DNA of 64,000 nucleotides from Lepidurus packardi (Eukaryota; Arthropoda; Branchiopoda; Notostraca; Triopsidae). This document shows positions 51,284-61,981 of this stretch, one piece after another. Under the pieces are notes generated by a model that saw only the letters and a list, made by a program, of their open reading frames with translations, searched no databases and was not told the origin of the DNA. Each line of letters opens with the position of its first letter. Within the stretch, counting starts at the first letter, position 1. Both the position numbers and the translations under genes were made by a program. The stretch spans positions 10,040,790-10,104,789 of the forward strand of contig JAKZAN010000002.1 of the NCBI GenBank assembly GCA_023053545.1, read 5' to 3'.

Positions 51284-52123
51284 CTACAACGGTAAAATAG
51301 CCACGTCTGCACAATTTCGGAACGTTTCTTGTGCACCGCATCCGATACCTTGTGTCCCATTTTCGCAAATTCCCCAACTATTGCCTGTATATTCATATGC
51401 AAATTGCTCTGAGATTACTTTCACACCGAACACACAACTTTGTTACTGACCTGCCGTATACTGCCACTGCAAAACGCAATTATCACAAGTCACTCCTTTG
51501 GGCAGTTGGATTACTGGGTAGTATAGTCCGACGTCAAAGGTCGGAATAGGGAACCGGGTTCCTGACCCGTCCGCTAATTCCAGGAGTTGTTTATCTAGAC
51601 ACGACTGCTGAACCAGTTCATCTGCGGAAGATTTTGGACAAAGGCGGAATTCAAAGAAGCCCATGTGACTAGAGGTCAAATCCACGTCAATTTTGACTAC
51701 CTATATAAGATAATTGCTCATTTAGAAACCTACGAAAACTATCTGAAATTCTTACCTGGCCTTCAGTGTAGGTCGCAGAAAGTATACCCAAACCGTATTT
51801 CCCGCCTTCTTCATTGTCCCGTGGACGGGGTAAAGCCCAATCGTCACCACATTCTCCACATAGGCCTTTGTTTTGTTCCCATTGTACCTAATAATATTTT
51901 AAAGACGTACAATAATTGACTAGCAAGTTAAGCTTTGTGTGATTCAAGTTACCGCGTAGCCTCCGCAGAACAGTTGATTGTCGTTGTAGTTTTGAGGTGA
52001 CTCGTATCCGAACCTCCATAACGAAGATCGAGAAGGTGGATTCAGCATCATGCCGTGGCCCTGTACTCCATGTTCCCAGTAGCTCGCGATTACTACGATG
52101 AAAATGCAGTATAATTTGATCAT
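51284..52123 (-). CDS. AA15-type lytic polysaccharide monooxygenase (secreted)
   Basis: Copper enzyme that oxidatively cleaves chitin or cellulose. Exons 51953-52123, 51756-51887, 51451-51700 and 51284-51384 join in frame to 217 residues, the length of a single-domain AA15. A signal peptide (MIKLYCIFIVVIASYW...GVQG) should be cut just before His in HGMMLNPPSRSSLWRFGY, giving the N-terminal copper ligand. The second ligand is the His of TSSHMGFFEF. Other family marks are NYNDNQLFCGG, WEQNKGLCGECGD, EGGKYGLGI, CVLQWQYTAGNSWG (crosses the last intron) and GCGAQETFRNCADVAI. It has no membrane anchor or carbohydrate module. A role in digestion or cuticle remodelling is inferred. Confidence 0.93.
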
Positions 52124-52202
52124 TTCATAACAGAAATAGTACAGAAAATTTTTCCAGGAGAATAAGGACCGGATTGAAGTATTTTATCGAGTTGTTTCGC
52201 CG

Positions 52203-52210
52203 TTTTATAC
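52203..52210 (-). promoter_or_regulatory. Probable TATA box of the LPMO gene
   Basis: On the minus strand GTATAAAA lies 80 bp before the LPMO ATG, a good distance for a short leader. No other candidate was seen. Confidence 0.45.
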
Positions 52211-52735
52211 GAATTTATAGAGTTCATTTTCTAGCCTCACTATATCCTAGATAAAAATCTACAGTTTTAGCAGACGCTGTAATTCATATGAGAAGCCATC
52301 GCTTTCTGATAACCAAAACTAGAGATTACTAACCAACTTTCGGAAGTTTCAAAGGTATGGTAACATGGGGAATCAACACTGCATTACATACGTCTTTACT
52401 AAGCTAAGCTATTACAGGCTTTCAAAGCAAAGTTACGTCAGAAAGATTATGACGACAACTTAGCTTCAGTAAACAATTTAGCTTTGGCTTATTTCTTTGC
52501 TTTAACACTACACATAGGGTAATGTTATCTTTGGTGGATCACCCTTGGTTATCGCTATGCTGCGATTAGAATATCTGCCATTAAGGTTGTCTTTTGTAAG
52601 TCAGGGTGACAGTTAATGGATGTTTCTGGAGATTTCCCGTTCTTTGTGTCATGAAATGAAGACTTTGCGGCTAAATTCGGTCTTCTCACCATGACTTGCG
52701 CTTATCGTTCCCGCTCGGATGAGCTCCTGCTCCCG

Positions 52736-52742
52736 TATAAAG
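52736..52742 (+). promoter_or_regulatory. Probable TATA box of aldo-keto reductase 1
   Basis: TATAAAG lies 84 bp before the ATG at 52820. The region between 52124 and here is the divergent promoter space shared with the LPMO gene. Confidence 0.45.
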
Positions 52743-52819
52743 TGCAGTTGTGTCGTAAACGTGAGAAAGACAAAGTCTTGTATCACCAGTGTTAGCTAAA
52801 GCCCCTTCTGATTTCAGCG

Positions 52820-54225
52820 ATGGGATTCAAGGATCACGTTGAGTTTTATAATGGCCAGAAAATGCCGGTTATAGGTTTAGGTACATGGCAGGTAAGCTTT
52901 ATTTCATTGATGTGCGTACTACGCATATCGTAATCATTTCTATTTGGACTAGTCGTCGCCCGACGAAATCAAGAAAGCAGTAAATGCAGCTTTGCAAGCA
53001 GGATACCGTCACTTTGACACGGCTTACAATTATCTTAACGAGCCGGCCATCGGGGAAGTGTTGCAAGAATGGGTTCAAAGTGGCAAGATTAAGCGTGAGG
53101 AGTTATATATTGTTACAAAGGTACTATCAGCGCCAAATTATCTCATGCATTTTTTCATATTCTTGTTGCTAAGAAGGCTAATTCTCCTTATATAGCTGCC
53201 TATGATTGGAAACCGAGCTTCCGACGTGGAAAAGTTCATGAAACTTTCCTTGAAGCAATTGCGTTTAGATTACGTTGATCTATACCTAGTCCATTTCCCA
53301 TGTGGCCTCCTTCCCGGCAAAGATGACAACGACGTTTTCCCCATGAAAGATGGCAAGCTGAGCATAGACATGTCAACAAACATCGTTGAAGTTTGGAAGG
53401 TATTATCATTGTTCTTTGGACGCACATACCCTAGCTAAAGCAAGAGGCTTGTTTGATTACGATTAAATTAACAAAACACGATATCCATGGAACGATAGGC
53501 GATGGAGGCCCAAGTAGACGCTGGAAGGACAAAGTCCATCGGGCTGTCGAACTTTAGCGTAAAACAAATAGAGCGTATTGTTCAAGCTGCCAGGATTCGC
53601 CCTGCCAATCTCCAGGTAGAACTACACGCTTACTTCCAACAGCATACTCTGCGAGAAGCCTGCAAAAAACATAACATAACAATCTGCGCGTACGCCCCAC
53701 TGGGGTCACCGGGACGCGGTGCATTTTACGCCAAATTGGGTAGACCGTAAGGAGATTTTTTGCCGCTTCCGGAAGGGTGCCGATAACTTTTGTTTTTATT
53801 GTTCAAGTGCTCCTACCATTCCCGATGTTCTGAACCATCCCAATGTCACAGACATTGCTAAGAAACACAACCGGACCACTGCTCAAGTACTGCTTAGATG
53901 TTTAGCCCAGCAGGGTATTGTTGTTATTCCCAAGAGCACAAGTCCTGACCGAATTGCATCAAATTTTAAGGTAATTTTTAAGAAGTAGCCGTTTGAGGTT
54001 GAAGTGACGTATTGGTATTTCGATGTTAAGATATTCGATTTCACCCTGGATGCGTTTGATATGCAACGATTGTCTGCGCTAGACCAAGGCGATGAAGGCC
54101 GAACATTTGATATGCAAATGGTTGGGTAAGTTAAAGATATTTACATTTACTTGCTTCTTTTTCTAAGCACTTTATTTCCCTTTCTTAGTTTGGATGTTCA
54201 CCCGGAATACCCTTTGAAGCATTAA
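52820..54225 (+). CDS. Aldo-keto reductase 1 (AKR1-like)
   Basis: NADPH-dependent cytosolic reductase of carbonyl compounds. Exons 52820-52891, 52953-53120, 53196-53399, 53499-53746, 53808-53970, 54031-54125 and 54189-54225 give 328 residues, the family norm. The catalytic tetrad is present: Asp and Tyr of FDTAYNY, Lys of IVTK, His of LVHFP. GLSNF, LQVELHAYFQQ, APLGSPGR and the cofactor motif IPKSTSPDRIASN follow. The end of exon 4 (donor after GRP) was chosen by phase. It is the upstream member of a tandem pair with the same exon plan. Substrate unknown. Confidence 0.93.
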
Positions 54226-54623
54226 CCTGGCTGGGACAAGTTTTATTCATTACAGTATATCGCGTTATGTATCGCTGAATACATGCTAAGCGGATTGAGT
54301 TCCAAAGATAAAAGTTTAAGTTGCAAGCCGATAGTGAAAAGTTTATGCAAAGAGTTATGCAGATATGGTATCTAGTCTATAATATCCGATGTGTGTTGTT
54401 GGCCTGACCATATGGATATATCCATACTTGAATGCCTAAGAAAGGATTCTTTGAATCAAGGTCAGCTGCAGTTGTGGTTCAAACCGGATGGATGGAATAC
54501 CTGCTTTAGCTGGGGCGAGTTTCTAAAGATACGTCGATCATTTGAAGCTTGACGGGGATCCGTAGTTGGTGTGTTGTTTTCTTTCGGTTCGAGTTCCATT
54601 GGCGATGTTCATTCTGTTCATTC
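54226..54623. other. Spacer between the two aldo-keto reductases
   Basis: About 400 bp holding the 3' flank of gene 1 and the promoter of gene 2. It includes an inverted pair ATATGGATATATCCATA near 54410-54426. No gene seen. Confidence 0.5.
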
Positions 54624-55975
54624 ATGGATTTCAAGGATCACATAGTCTTGCCAAATGGTGATAAAATGCCAATAATTGGGCTTGGTACCTGGCAGGTATA
54701 TTATCAAGCTTTACTGTTCTCTAGATTCGTAACCCTGACGTTGTAGGCAACCAGACCCGAAGAAGTGAAGGTGGCAATTGAAGCGGCATTGAAAGCCGGG
54801 TACCGTCATATAGATACCGCGTATATTTACCAGAATGAGGAATCTATTGGCAAAGTTTTGGAGGATTGGATCCGAAGTGGGAGAGTCACAAGAGAAGAGC
54901 TTTTTATCGTTACAAAGGTTACCCTGTTGCTTAATAGCGCTATGTAGGAACAAAATAGCTCATATATATTCTTGTCTTCACGATTGCAGCTTCCTATGAT
55001 AGGAAACCGGGCTTCGGATGTAGAAAAATTTTTAAAATTGTCGTTGGAGAAGTTACGCTTGATCTATGTTGATCTTTACTTGATACATTTGCCAATTGGA
55101 CTGGGTCCAACAGACGACCTAAATAATCTCATCCCTAAAACGGAGGACGGGAAGCTGATTTTGGATAGAAAAACAGATCTTGTAGCAATATGGAAGGTAT
55201 GACTTTGTTAACTATTAAATAACTAGCAATAATATTTAACGTGATGCTTTGCAGGCAATGGAAGATCAAGTGGATGCTGGTCGAGCGAAAGCGATTGGAC
55301 TATCGAATTTCAATAGTTTACAAATTGAACGCATCATTAAAAATTATCGAATAAAACCTGCAAGCCTACAAGTCGAGTTACATGCCTATTTTCAGCAAAG
55401 AGAATTGCGGAAAGTGTGCGAAAAACATGGCATAACTGTGTGCGCGTATGGACCCTTGGGCTCTCCTGGACGGGTTAAATATTACGCCGAACATCATATA
55501 CAGTAAATTTGCGTTTTGTATAATCCGAGAGTATTAATTCCTGTCAGCAGGAGTGTTCCTGAGATTCCAAATATTATGGAACACCCTGTTGTTGTAGACA
55601 TAGCTAAAAAGTATGGGAAAACGCCTGCCCAAGTGCTCCTTCGACATTTGACTCAGCATCGCATTGTCGTTATTCCGAAAAGTTCCAACCCGGAAAGGAT
55701 AACGTCCAACTTGCAGGTTTGTTTTTCTCAAGGTGATCGAAAAGCACTCATTGTTATTTGCTTCTGTATGTGCAGGTATTCGACTTTAACCTGAACAGCG
55801 AGGACATGGCACGCTTAGATGAGCTGGATCGAGGGCCTGAGGCACGATCATTCGCATTTGATACTTTTATGGGGTAATTAAAGTTTCCTTGGAACTACTT
55901 TGACGTTTACTCTAATTGTGTTATCTTTTTAGTTGGGAAAAGCATCCTGAATTTCCCTATCACATACCTTATTAG
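54624..55975 (+). CDS. Aldo-keto reductase 2 (AKR1-like)
   Basis: Exons 54624-54695, 54747-54917, 54990-55196, 55255-55502, 55551-55716, 55776-55873 and 55933-55975 give 334 residues. Tetrad: Asp and Tyr of IDTAYIY, Lys of IVTK, His of LIHLP. GLSNF, LQVELHAYFQQ, GPLGSPGR and IPKSSNPERITSN are kept. Intron positions and phases equal those of gene 1, and exons 1 and 4 have equal length (72 and 248), so the pair arose by tandem duplication and has since diverged in the loop after LIHLP, which shapes the substrate pocket. Confidence 0.93.
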
Positions 55976-56760
55976 GAAAGCCTAAATAGAGTATCCGGAG
56001 AACGCTATTAAAAATTTTGGCGCAAAGAACTTTGCAAGCCAAGTCGGTAGTAACTTGTTAATCAAAGATATACATGTGTGATGCAAGGACTCATTGGTCA
56101 GTTATAGTATAGTAGTTTATGTATGCGATACTGTGCAAATTGTTTGAATTATATTTGCTCGAGTTGTATTTAAGAAGTTTCAAGTCTTTCACAACCTAAC
56201 CCGTTATCTTGCGCAGATGGAAAAGCACACAAAAGTGAACCCTCTCAATTTGCCATTACATGGATTGGACATCTGGAAGGCATATTGTCCGACGTTGAAA
56301 AAGCTTCTAACGTGAATCTCTCGGGAGTAAAAGTACAGACAGTTGAATGCACTGTCTTGTCATTCAACTTGTGCCACGCATACAAAATGAATACGACTTC
56401 GTACTCAAAATTGTGTAACAATTGAAATATTTAACCATTGAAATACTTCTTCGACTTCGACTCCGATTCTTTGATGTGTTATAAACGGATTGGTCGTCTC
56501 AAGAAAATATCTCCCATTAACTAAATTCTGTATTAGTTTTAATTCGAATGAAAATCCCTCTATACTTTGTGCGCTTTATAAAGCTTCTTATGAACTGTGT
56601 TTGAGAATTATTTCCGATTTCGACCACGTGATAAAAACTTTGGGTTGTGCTCCTGCTCCAGGGTGTGAGGGGGCGGGGCTCTGTTTTGTTGTGTTTAGTG
56701 CCGCCGAGTTTTCCGGATTCTAAAAATCGTGTCTGCAAGGTCCAGCAAGTACAAGCAGAG
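55976..56760. other. Intergenic with one unexplained open frame
   Basis: Between reductase 2 and CWF19L1. Bases 56174-56425 are open for 83 codons without an early ATG, and a good acceptor (CAG) lies at 56214-56216. No family was recognised, so it is not called as a gene. Confidence 0.45.
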
Positions 56761-59056
56761 ATGTCTCGAGATACTTTAAAAATGTAAGTTACATAAAGCT
56801 GTAAACAAAAGTCCTGTAGTCTGGTCATTTAGTTGTATAATGTATTATTTCACCCAGTTTAGTGGTAGGAGACGTCAAGGGGAATTATGGAAAGCTTTTT
56901 AGTCGTGTCAAGTCAATAAATGATAAAAATGGACCTTTTGACATGCTGCTGTGCGTTGGGGAATTTTTCGGAAGCTCAGAAGGTGACTGGGAGCCATATA
57001 AATCAGGCCTAAAGACACGTATGTGGATTAATTATTTTGTATATAAACTATACGAAACAGAATGGTTGCTTTTATAGTTCCGGTACCGACATATATTTTG
57101 GGTCCCTGCAAATCCGAGACTCAGATTTTTTACCCTGACCTGAAAGGCTGTGAAATCGCTCCCAATATCACTTATTTGGGGGACAGAGGCATATACACGG
57201 GCAGTAATGGTCTGAAAATAGCTTACCTGAGTGGGAAAGAAGGGCAGAAATCAGATGTTACCACTTTTTCTCATGACGCTATTAAGGCGATTGAAATCCC
57301 AGCCATGAACGAGCCTAATTTTAAAGGCATTGATATCCTCTTAACTTCACAATGGCCCAAAGATGTCTGCAAATTTACAACCCCACCAGTAATACGGTTC
57401 GTTCTTTCACTTCAAATTAAAGCCTTAAATTTTTTTACTCAAAAGGCTGGTATCGATGCCGAGACTTGCGGCTCAAGCTTAGTCTCTGCTTTGGCGAAAA
57501 CCCTCAAGCCACGCTACCATTTTGCAGGCTTGGAAGGTGTTTTCTTCCAGCGACGAGCCTATAGGTGACATATAAAACCATTGCTATCAATACAAAATGC
57601 TGGTCTTGTCTCTGTAGGAACCATCGGTTGCTACAAGAAAGCGCCAGCCATGTTTCATGGTTTGTAGGTATGGCCGAAGTTGGGAATCCTGCTAAGGAAC
57701 AAAAATGGATCTATGCGTTCAATATAACTCCGTTGAAAAAAGAAGATCCGGTTAAACTCTGTTTGCAACCCACTGGAGTCACAGATTGTCCGTATTATCA
57801 TTCAGTAGCATCCAGTGAAGAAGTGCGACAGGTAAAATTTTCTAGTTTTATTTTGACGCGTATAAAATCCTCCTGTGATATATATTCTGCTGCTTTCTTT
57901 CAGGAAGCTCTGCAAAATCAATTTTTTTACGATACAAAAGCACAAAATGGGCAGGATAACCCACGCAAAAGAAGGCACCAAAATCAAGATCAAGCGCCCC
58001 GCCCACCACCTAAACCTATGGGTAAAATTGGATCCCTTTTCTTCCTTATCTTTGAAACTTGTCACTTATGAACCTTATTATTAAGCTAATTGATAAACGG
58101 CTCAAGTTCCGAATCAATCTTCATCTTGTCTTCGCCGTATAGGTCCGTGTTGGTTTTGCCTGTCCAGTCCTGAGGTGGAAAAACATTTGGTGATCAGTGT
58201 AGGGGACCAGGTAATGGAGTGAAAGCTTTTGTTTTTAGTAATACGGTGTTCTATATTTTAGTGTTATTTGGCGTTGGCGAAAGGCCATTTGACGCCAGAT
58301 CACGTCCTGATATTACCTATTGGTCATTACCAAAAAACGGTCGGTTTGCCGAAAGAAGTGTTGGATGAAATCAACAAATATCCTTTTATATAACAAATTT
58401 TGCATGGTGTCTGTAAAATTCAATACTGTTGTTTCCTTAATCGTCGAATTTCTTTGCTAGCACGTTTAAAGCAGCTTTACGGGAGTGTTTTAAGAAACAA
58501 AATCAGGGGGTGGTGTTCTTTGAACGGAATTATAAGTCACCGCATTTGCAAATCCAAGCCATTCCGGTTCAATTATCGTTAGTGCGTAGACTAGATGACA
58601 ATTTGAACTTTGAAGAAATTTTCATAGTGAGTTCTCACGCGTTTACTGTTTGAGCTACACATATTTTAGTAACGATTTTATGATGTTTAGGACGGCAGTA
58701 GAGCAGTAAACGTGAACCTGAAGGAGCTTCCCAAGGACTCTGATGTGCAAGAAGTCGTAAAACCGAATGCTCCGTATTTTTATATGGAGCTTCCACAAGG
58801 ACAGCAACTTCTGTCTTACATTGAAAGGGGAGTTCAGTTTCCCTTGGAGTTTGGCCGGTAAAGTTGTCTGGATTTATTTGGAGTTCTTTGATATTGACCC
58901 TCTTTTAATTCTAGTGAGATTATGGCCTGTAGCAAAGTATTGAATTTGCCAGATCGCATTCACTGGAGAGACTGTGTTGTCTCTAAAGCAGAAGAAACAA
59001 AACTTGTGGCAGATTTCAGAGAAAAGTTTAAACCTTTCGAACTTACAGACGATTGA
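56761..59056 (+). CDS. CWF19L1: CWF19-like protein 1
   Basis: Relative of the yeast debranching-enzyme-associated factor Drn1 and spliceosome factor Cwf19; expected nuclear. Exons: 56761-56783, 56858-57018, 57078-57388, 57446-57564, 57618-57831, 57904-58021, 58143-58210, 58262-58377, 58464-58626, 58691-58857, 58915-59056; 533 residues, close to the vertebrate length. The N-terminal metallophosphoesterase-like domain has [14 protein letters not shown] and LLCVGEFFG. Next come [26 protein letters not shown] and RNYKS. The CwfJ C-terminal domain holds [28 protein letters not shown] (HIT-like) and PLEFGREIMA. All introns are GT-AG except the one after exon 8, which is AT-AC of the U12 class. Convergent with FAM98. 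Confidence 0.95.
58378..58463 (+). other. U12-type AT-AC intron in CWF19L1
   Basis: The intron begins ATATCCTTTT, the U12 donor consensus, has the branch-site consensus TTCCTTAAT at 58433-58441 and ends in AC at 58462-58463. Removing it joins EINK to FKAALRECF, matching the family, and no GT donor is available near exon 8. The branch A is about 23 bases from the end, at the long side of normal. An AG three bases upstream would also keep frame. Confidence 0.85.
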
Positions 59057-59800
59057 CGAAGAAATGCACTGCTTTGTTTCTTACGTTTAGGTTTGCCTCC
59101 GTTTTTAAATTAAATAAATGGTCTTAAAGCCAAAAGTTGCTTATCGTTTACTACGTGTTATTGCTTAATATTGACCATGCTAAAAGTTATAAAAGCTTTT
59201 TGTTGGAGTTTTATAATATAGTGGATTAACGTTCAACATAATCCTGTTCTCCTAATTGTATCACTATCAGGAATTAAAAAACAGGTTTGAATTATTTTCG
59301 CCAGATGTCAGATGCGGTATGTTATTCAAAGCTCTCTGGGAACGTGTATGCAATAAATAAATTCTCATCGTATTGTTTCTGCCTTACCATGCAATTAACA
59401 CAGTTTTTGCTTAAGAAAGTCAAATCCAAGTAAGAACCCAAATTTTCCCTCATGCCAGCTAATTTCATGTTTAGGGATGTAATGGTATTGATGGAAAGTG
59501 TAGTTTCCGGCCACAAATATTTCAGAATACGACCAAGGCTTGGGGATAAATTAGAATATATTCGCTTTGACCCACGAAGTAATACTCTTTAGCCAAGGTT
59601 TGTTATATGTAATAATTTTTTTGTCTTTTGTAGTTCAAACCGAATGTGTCTACAAAGAAAAGAAAAAGATTCGCAGTATGTGATGCGGTATGAACGCTTT
59701 TATTTTGTAGTCAATCAAGAAATACACTGAAAAATCCAGAACAAATCAAGCAGTGGAGTATTACAACGTTCATAGAAAAACGAACATCAACACCTCTTCT
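59057..59800. other. 3' flanks of the convergent CWF19L1 and FAM98 genes
   Basis: AT-rich. AATAAA-type polyadenylation signals are present, for example AAATAAATGG near 59113. No gene recognised. Confidence 0.55.
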
Positions 59801-61345
59801 TTAGTTAGTACCATGTTCTCGCCGCTCACCGCCGCCTCCTCGTCCGCCACGCCCCCATCCTCCACGACCGCCCCTAGGTTGTCGATTCCATTCCGAACGC
59901 TGTCCTGCCTGCTGATTCCAATCCTGATTACCTGCGTTCCAACCACCTTGAACACGCCCTCCACGTGCGGAATCACCACTGCCACGAGCTCCTGTAAAGA
60001 GCAGTGTTCTATCAGAACGAATCATTTTTGTTAGGGTATATTCGTACCTCCATGTCCAGACTGCCGTTTCTGCCAACTAGGCATTTCAGGAGGAGGTGGT
60101 TTTTGTTCATAAGGTCGTCCACCACGATCTGGTACCTGAACCAAGAAGCGAAACTTACATTCTTTCTTGTCAAAACGGAATGGTAATACTTGTCCAATGA
60201 TGACTTTAGTGACGGAACTTTGGGTGTTCTTCCTCAATTTGGCGCTGGAAGTTTTTTCCAGAACAGCCAAATCCTCGCGAGCTGCAAGCATATCAGATAT
60301 CTGAACTGCAGGAGTAGCGACCAAACCTTGTCGAATGGGCTGAAACGCAGCGGCGACTTTATCTTCTTGCCCTTTAAGGCGATCAGACCACTAGAGAACT
60401 GACGTTACTTTCAAGAAGAATTTAACTTTATACAGCTTACTGTGAAAGACTGAATCGTAACGTCTAAGCGCTTCAATAACATTTCGCGTCGTAGTTGATA
60501 TTCTTTCATCATTTCCTGGTATAACTTATGCAGGTCCCACCATTGCTTTTCGGTTAAGGTCAAAGTCAGCAAAGGTTTTCCTACTAATTGAGGCGATGCT
60601 TTGCTCACCAGTTCTTTTAACTACAAATCAGACAAGGTTTAAGTCCATCTTTGATAGAATGATGTTACTTTAGGCTCTAATTTTGAAAATAGCTGCAAAG
60701 GGGTAATGTTGGGTGGTGGTTTCGACATGTTTAGCATTTGTAGCAGCTGTCTCAGATTCCCGGCTGTACTACTTTCGCTCTGCGTACAAATTCTGTTAAA
60801 CTGCGTAAATACTGCGAAATGCCAATCTTCCCTTACCATGTTAACTTCGGTATCTTTCTTGGGTTTATTCACAGCAATCATCACACTAGCTTCCGCTTCT
60901 GAAGTCAGGAACCGTAGTAAGGTGTTCCTGGCATCTGCATCTGGTAAACGACCCGACAAAGGCCCTTCCATTAAGGAAATATGTGGACAGGCTAAAAGTG
61001 ATATCGGTGATTAAACCAACTTTTCGACTGGAAATCGTATTAACGACATTACCCAGGTCTCTAAGGAGACCGGCGAGTTCCATGCAAAAAGAATCAGCAT
61101 CTTCGGGAACAACAGTAGGGTGGACGTGTTCGTCTAAATTATTTAAAGTTCTAAGTTTTTCAGACAACCAGGAAACTAAAGCAGTGAATTCCACACAAGT
61201 AGGGCCTCCGTCAACCGCTTTTTGGAGTTCTTCCAAATTTGCCAAGGGCCCATCATACCTTTCAAATCAAAGTATTACTAAAAATTGTGCAGAAATAGGA
61301 TATTAAGTACCTGAGCACATCCAAGGACTCGAGAATGTCTTCCAT
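59801..61345 (-). CDS. FAM98 family protein
   Basis: FAM98 proteins join the tRNA-ligase complex and other RNA-binding assemblies in vertebrates. Exons 61311-61345, 61053-61258, 60669-60991, 60441-60620, 60190-60390, 60048-60135 and 59801-59991 give 407 residues. The joins restore LRDLACPHISL and WSDRLKGQEDKVAAAFQPIR. Later family blocks are AARxDL, VIIGQVPDRGGRPYEQ and PPPPEMPSWQKR. The tail is an RGG-rich low-complexity region (GGRGGWGRGGRGGGG), a likely RNA-binding segment. The intron at 60136-60189 is only 54 bp, a multiple of three, and has no stop, so a retained form would add 18 residues. Convergent with CWF19L1. Confidence 0.93.
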
Positions 61346-61954
61346 TACTAAAATTCGTAATTTTTTAGTAGCAGATACTAGAGATACAGCAAGTGTGCAG
61401 TAATTTGTTATTAGTCAAAAGGGTATAGATGGCAGCTTTTTCTGCAGCACGTGGGCAAAGTATCAATAACAAACAAAAATAGCATTTGCTTTCAGAACAT
61501 ACAATTCGTTTATTACAGGTTTCATATTTTGTCATATTCCCTCATTAAATTTATTCATTTAACGTTGTTTTAAACTTCGTAAGATATACATGAATTTTCT
61601 ACCGAAAAATTCGCACCCCGCCTTCCTGCGCAGTTAGTAAATTTCCCATGTCTGCTACTAGAGGCGTAAGTATCTTGCTTGTCATTTTCCATGTTTCTGT
61701 CTTTCCTTACCCTTCCTTTCCACCTCCCATTCATTCCCAAGGGAGAAAAGAGGGCGAATGGGCTTGAAAGTGGTGAGGAGGGGAATGCTCCACGCCCAAG
61801 GCATAGACATCGCTAGCCACGCCAGGCAGGGGTCGTTGGAGTCCGTCTTGTGTGTTGTGTCTGGGTGTTTTGCAGCTCTATGTTTTCTCGCATATTTGGA
61901 GAATAAAAAGTGAGAAAACTCGAGTTCCGAAATTTCACATCAACTTAACGAAGT

Positions 61955-61981
61955 CTATTTGGTATATGTGATACCAAATAG
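61955..61981. repeat. Perfect 11-bp inverted repeat with a 5-bp loop
   Basis: CTATTTGGTAT and its exact complement ATACCAAATAG flank ATGTG. Outer flanks (AGT and ACT) extend the match after a three-base interruption. No role assigned. Confidence 0.8.
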
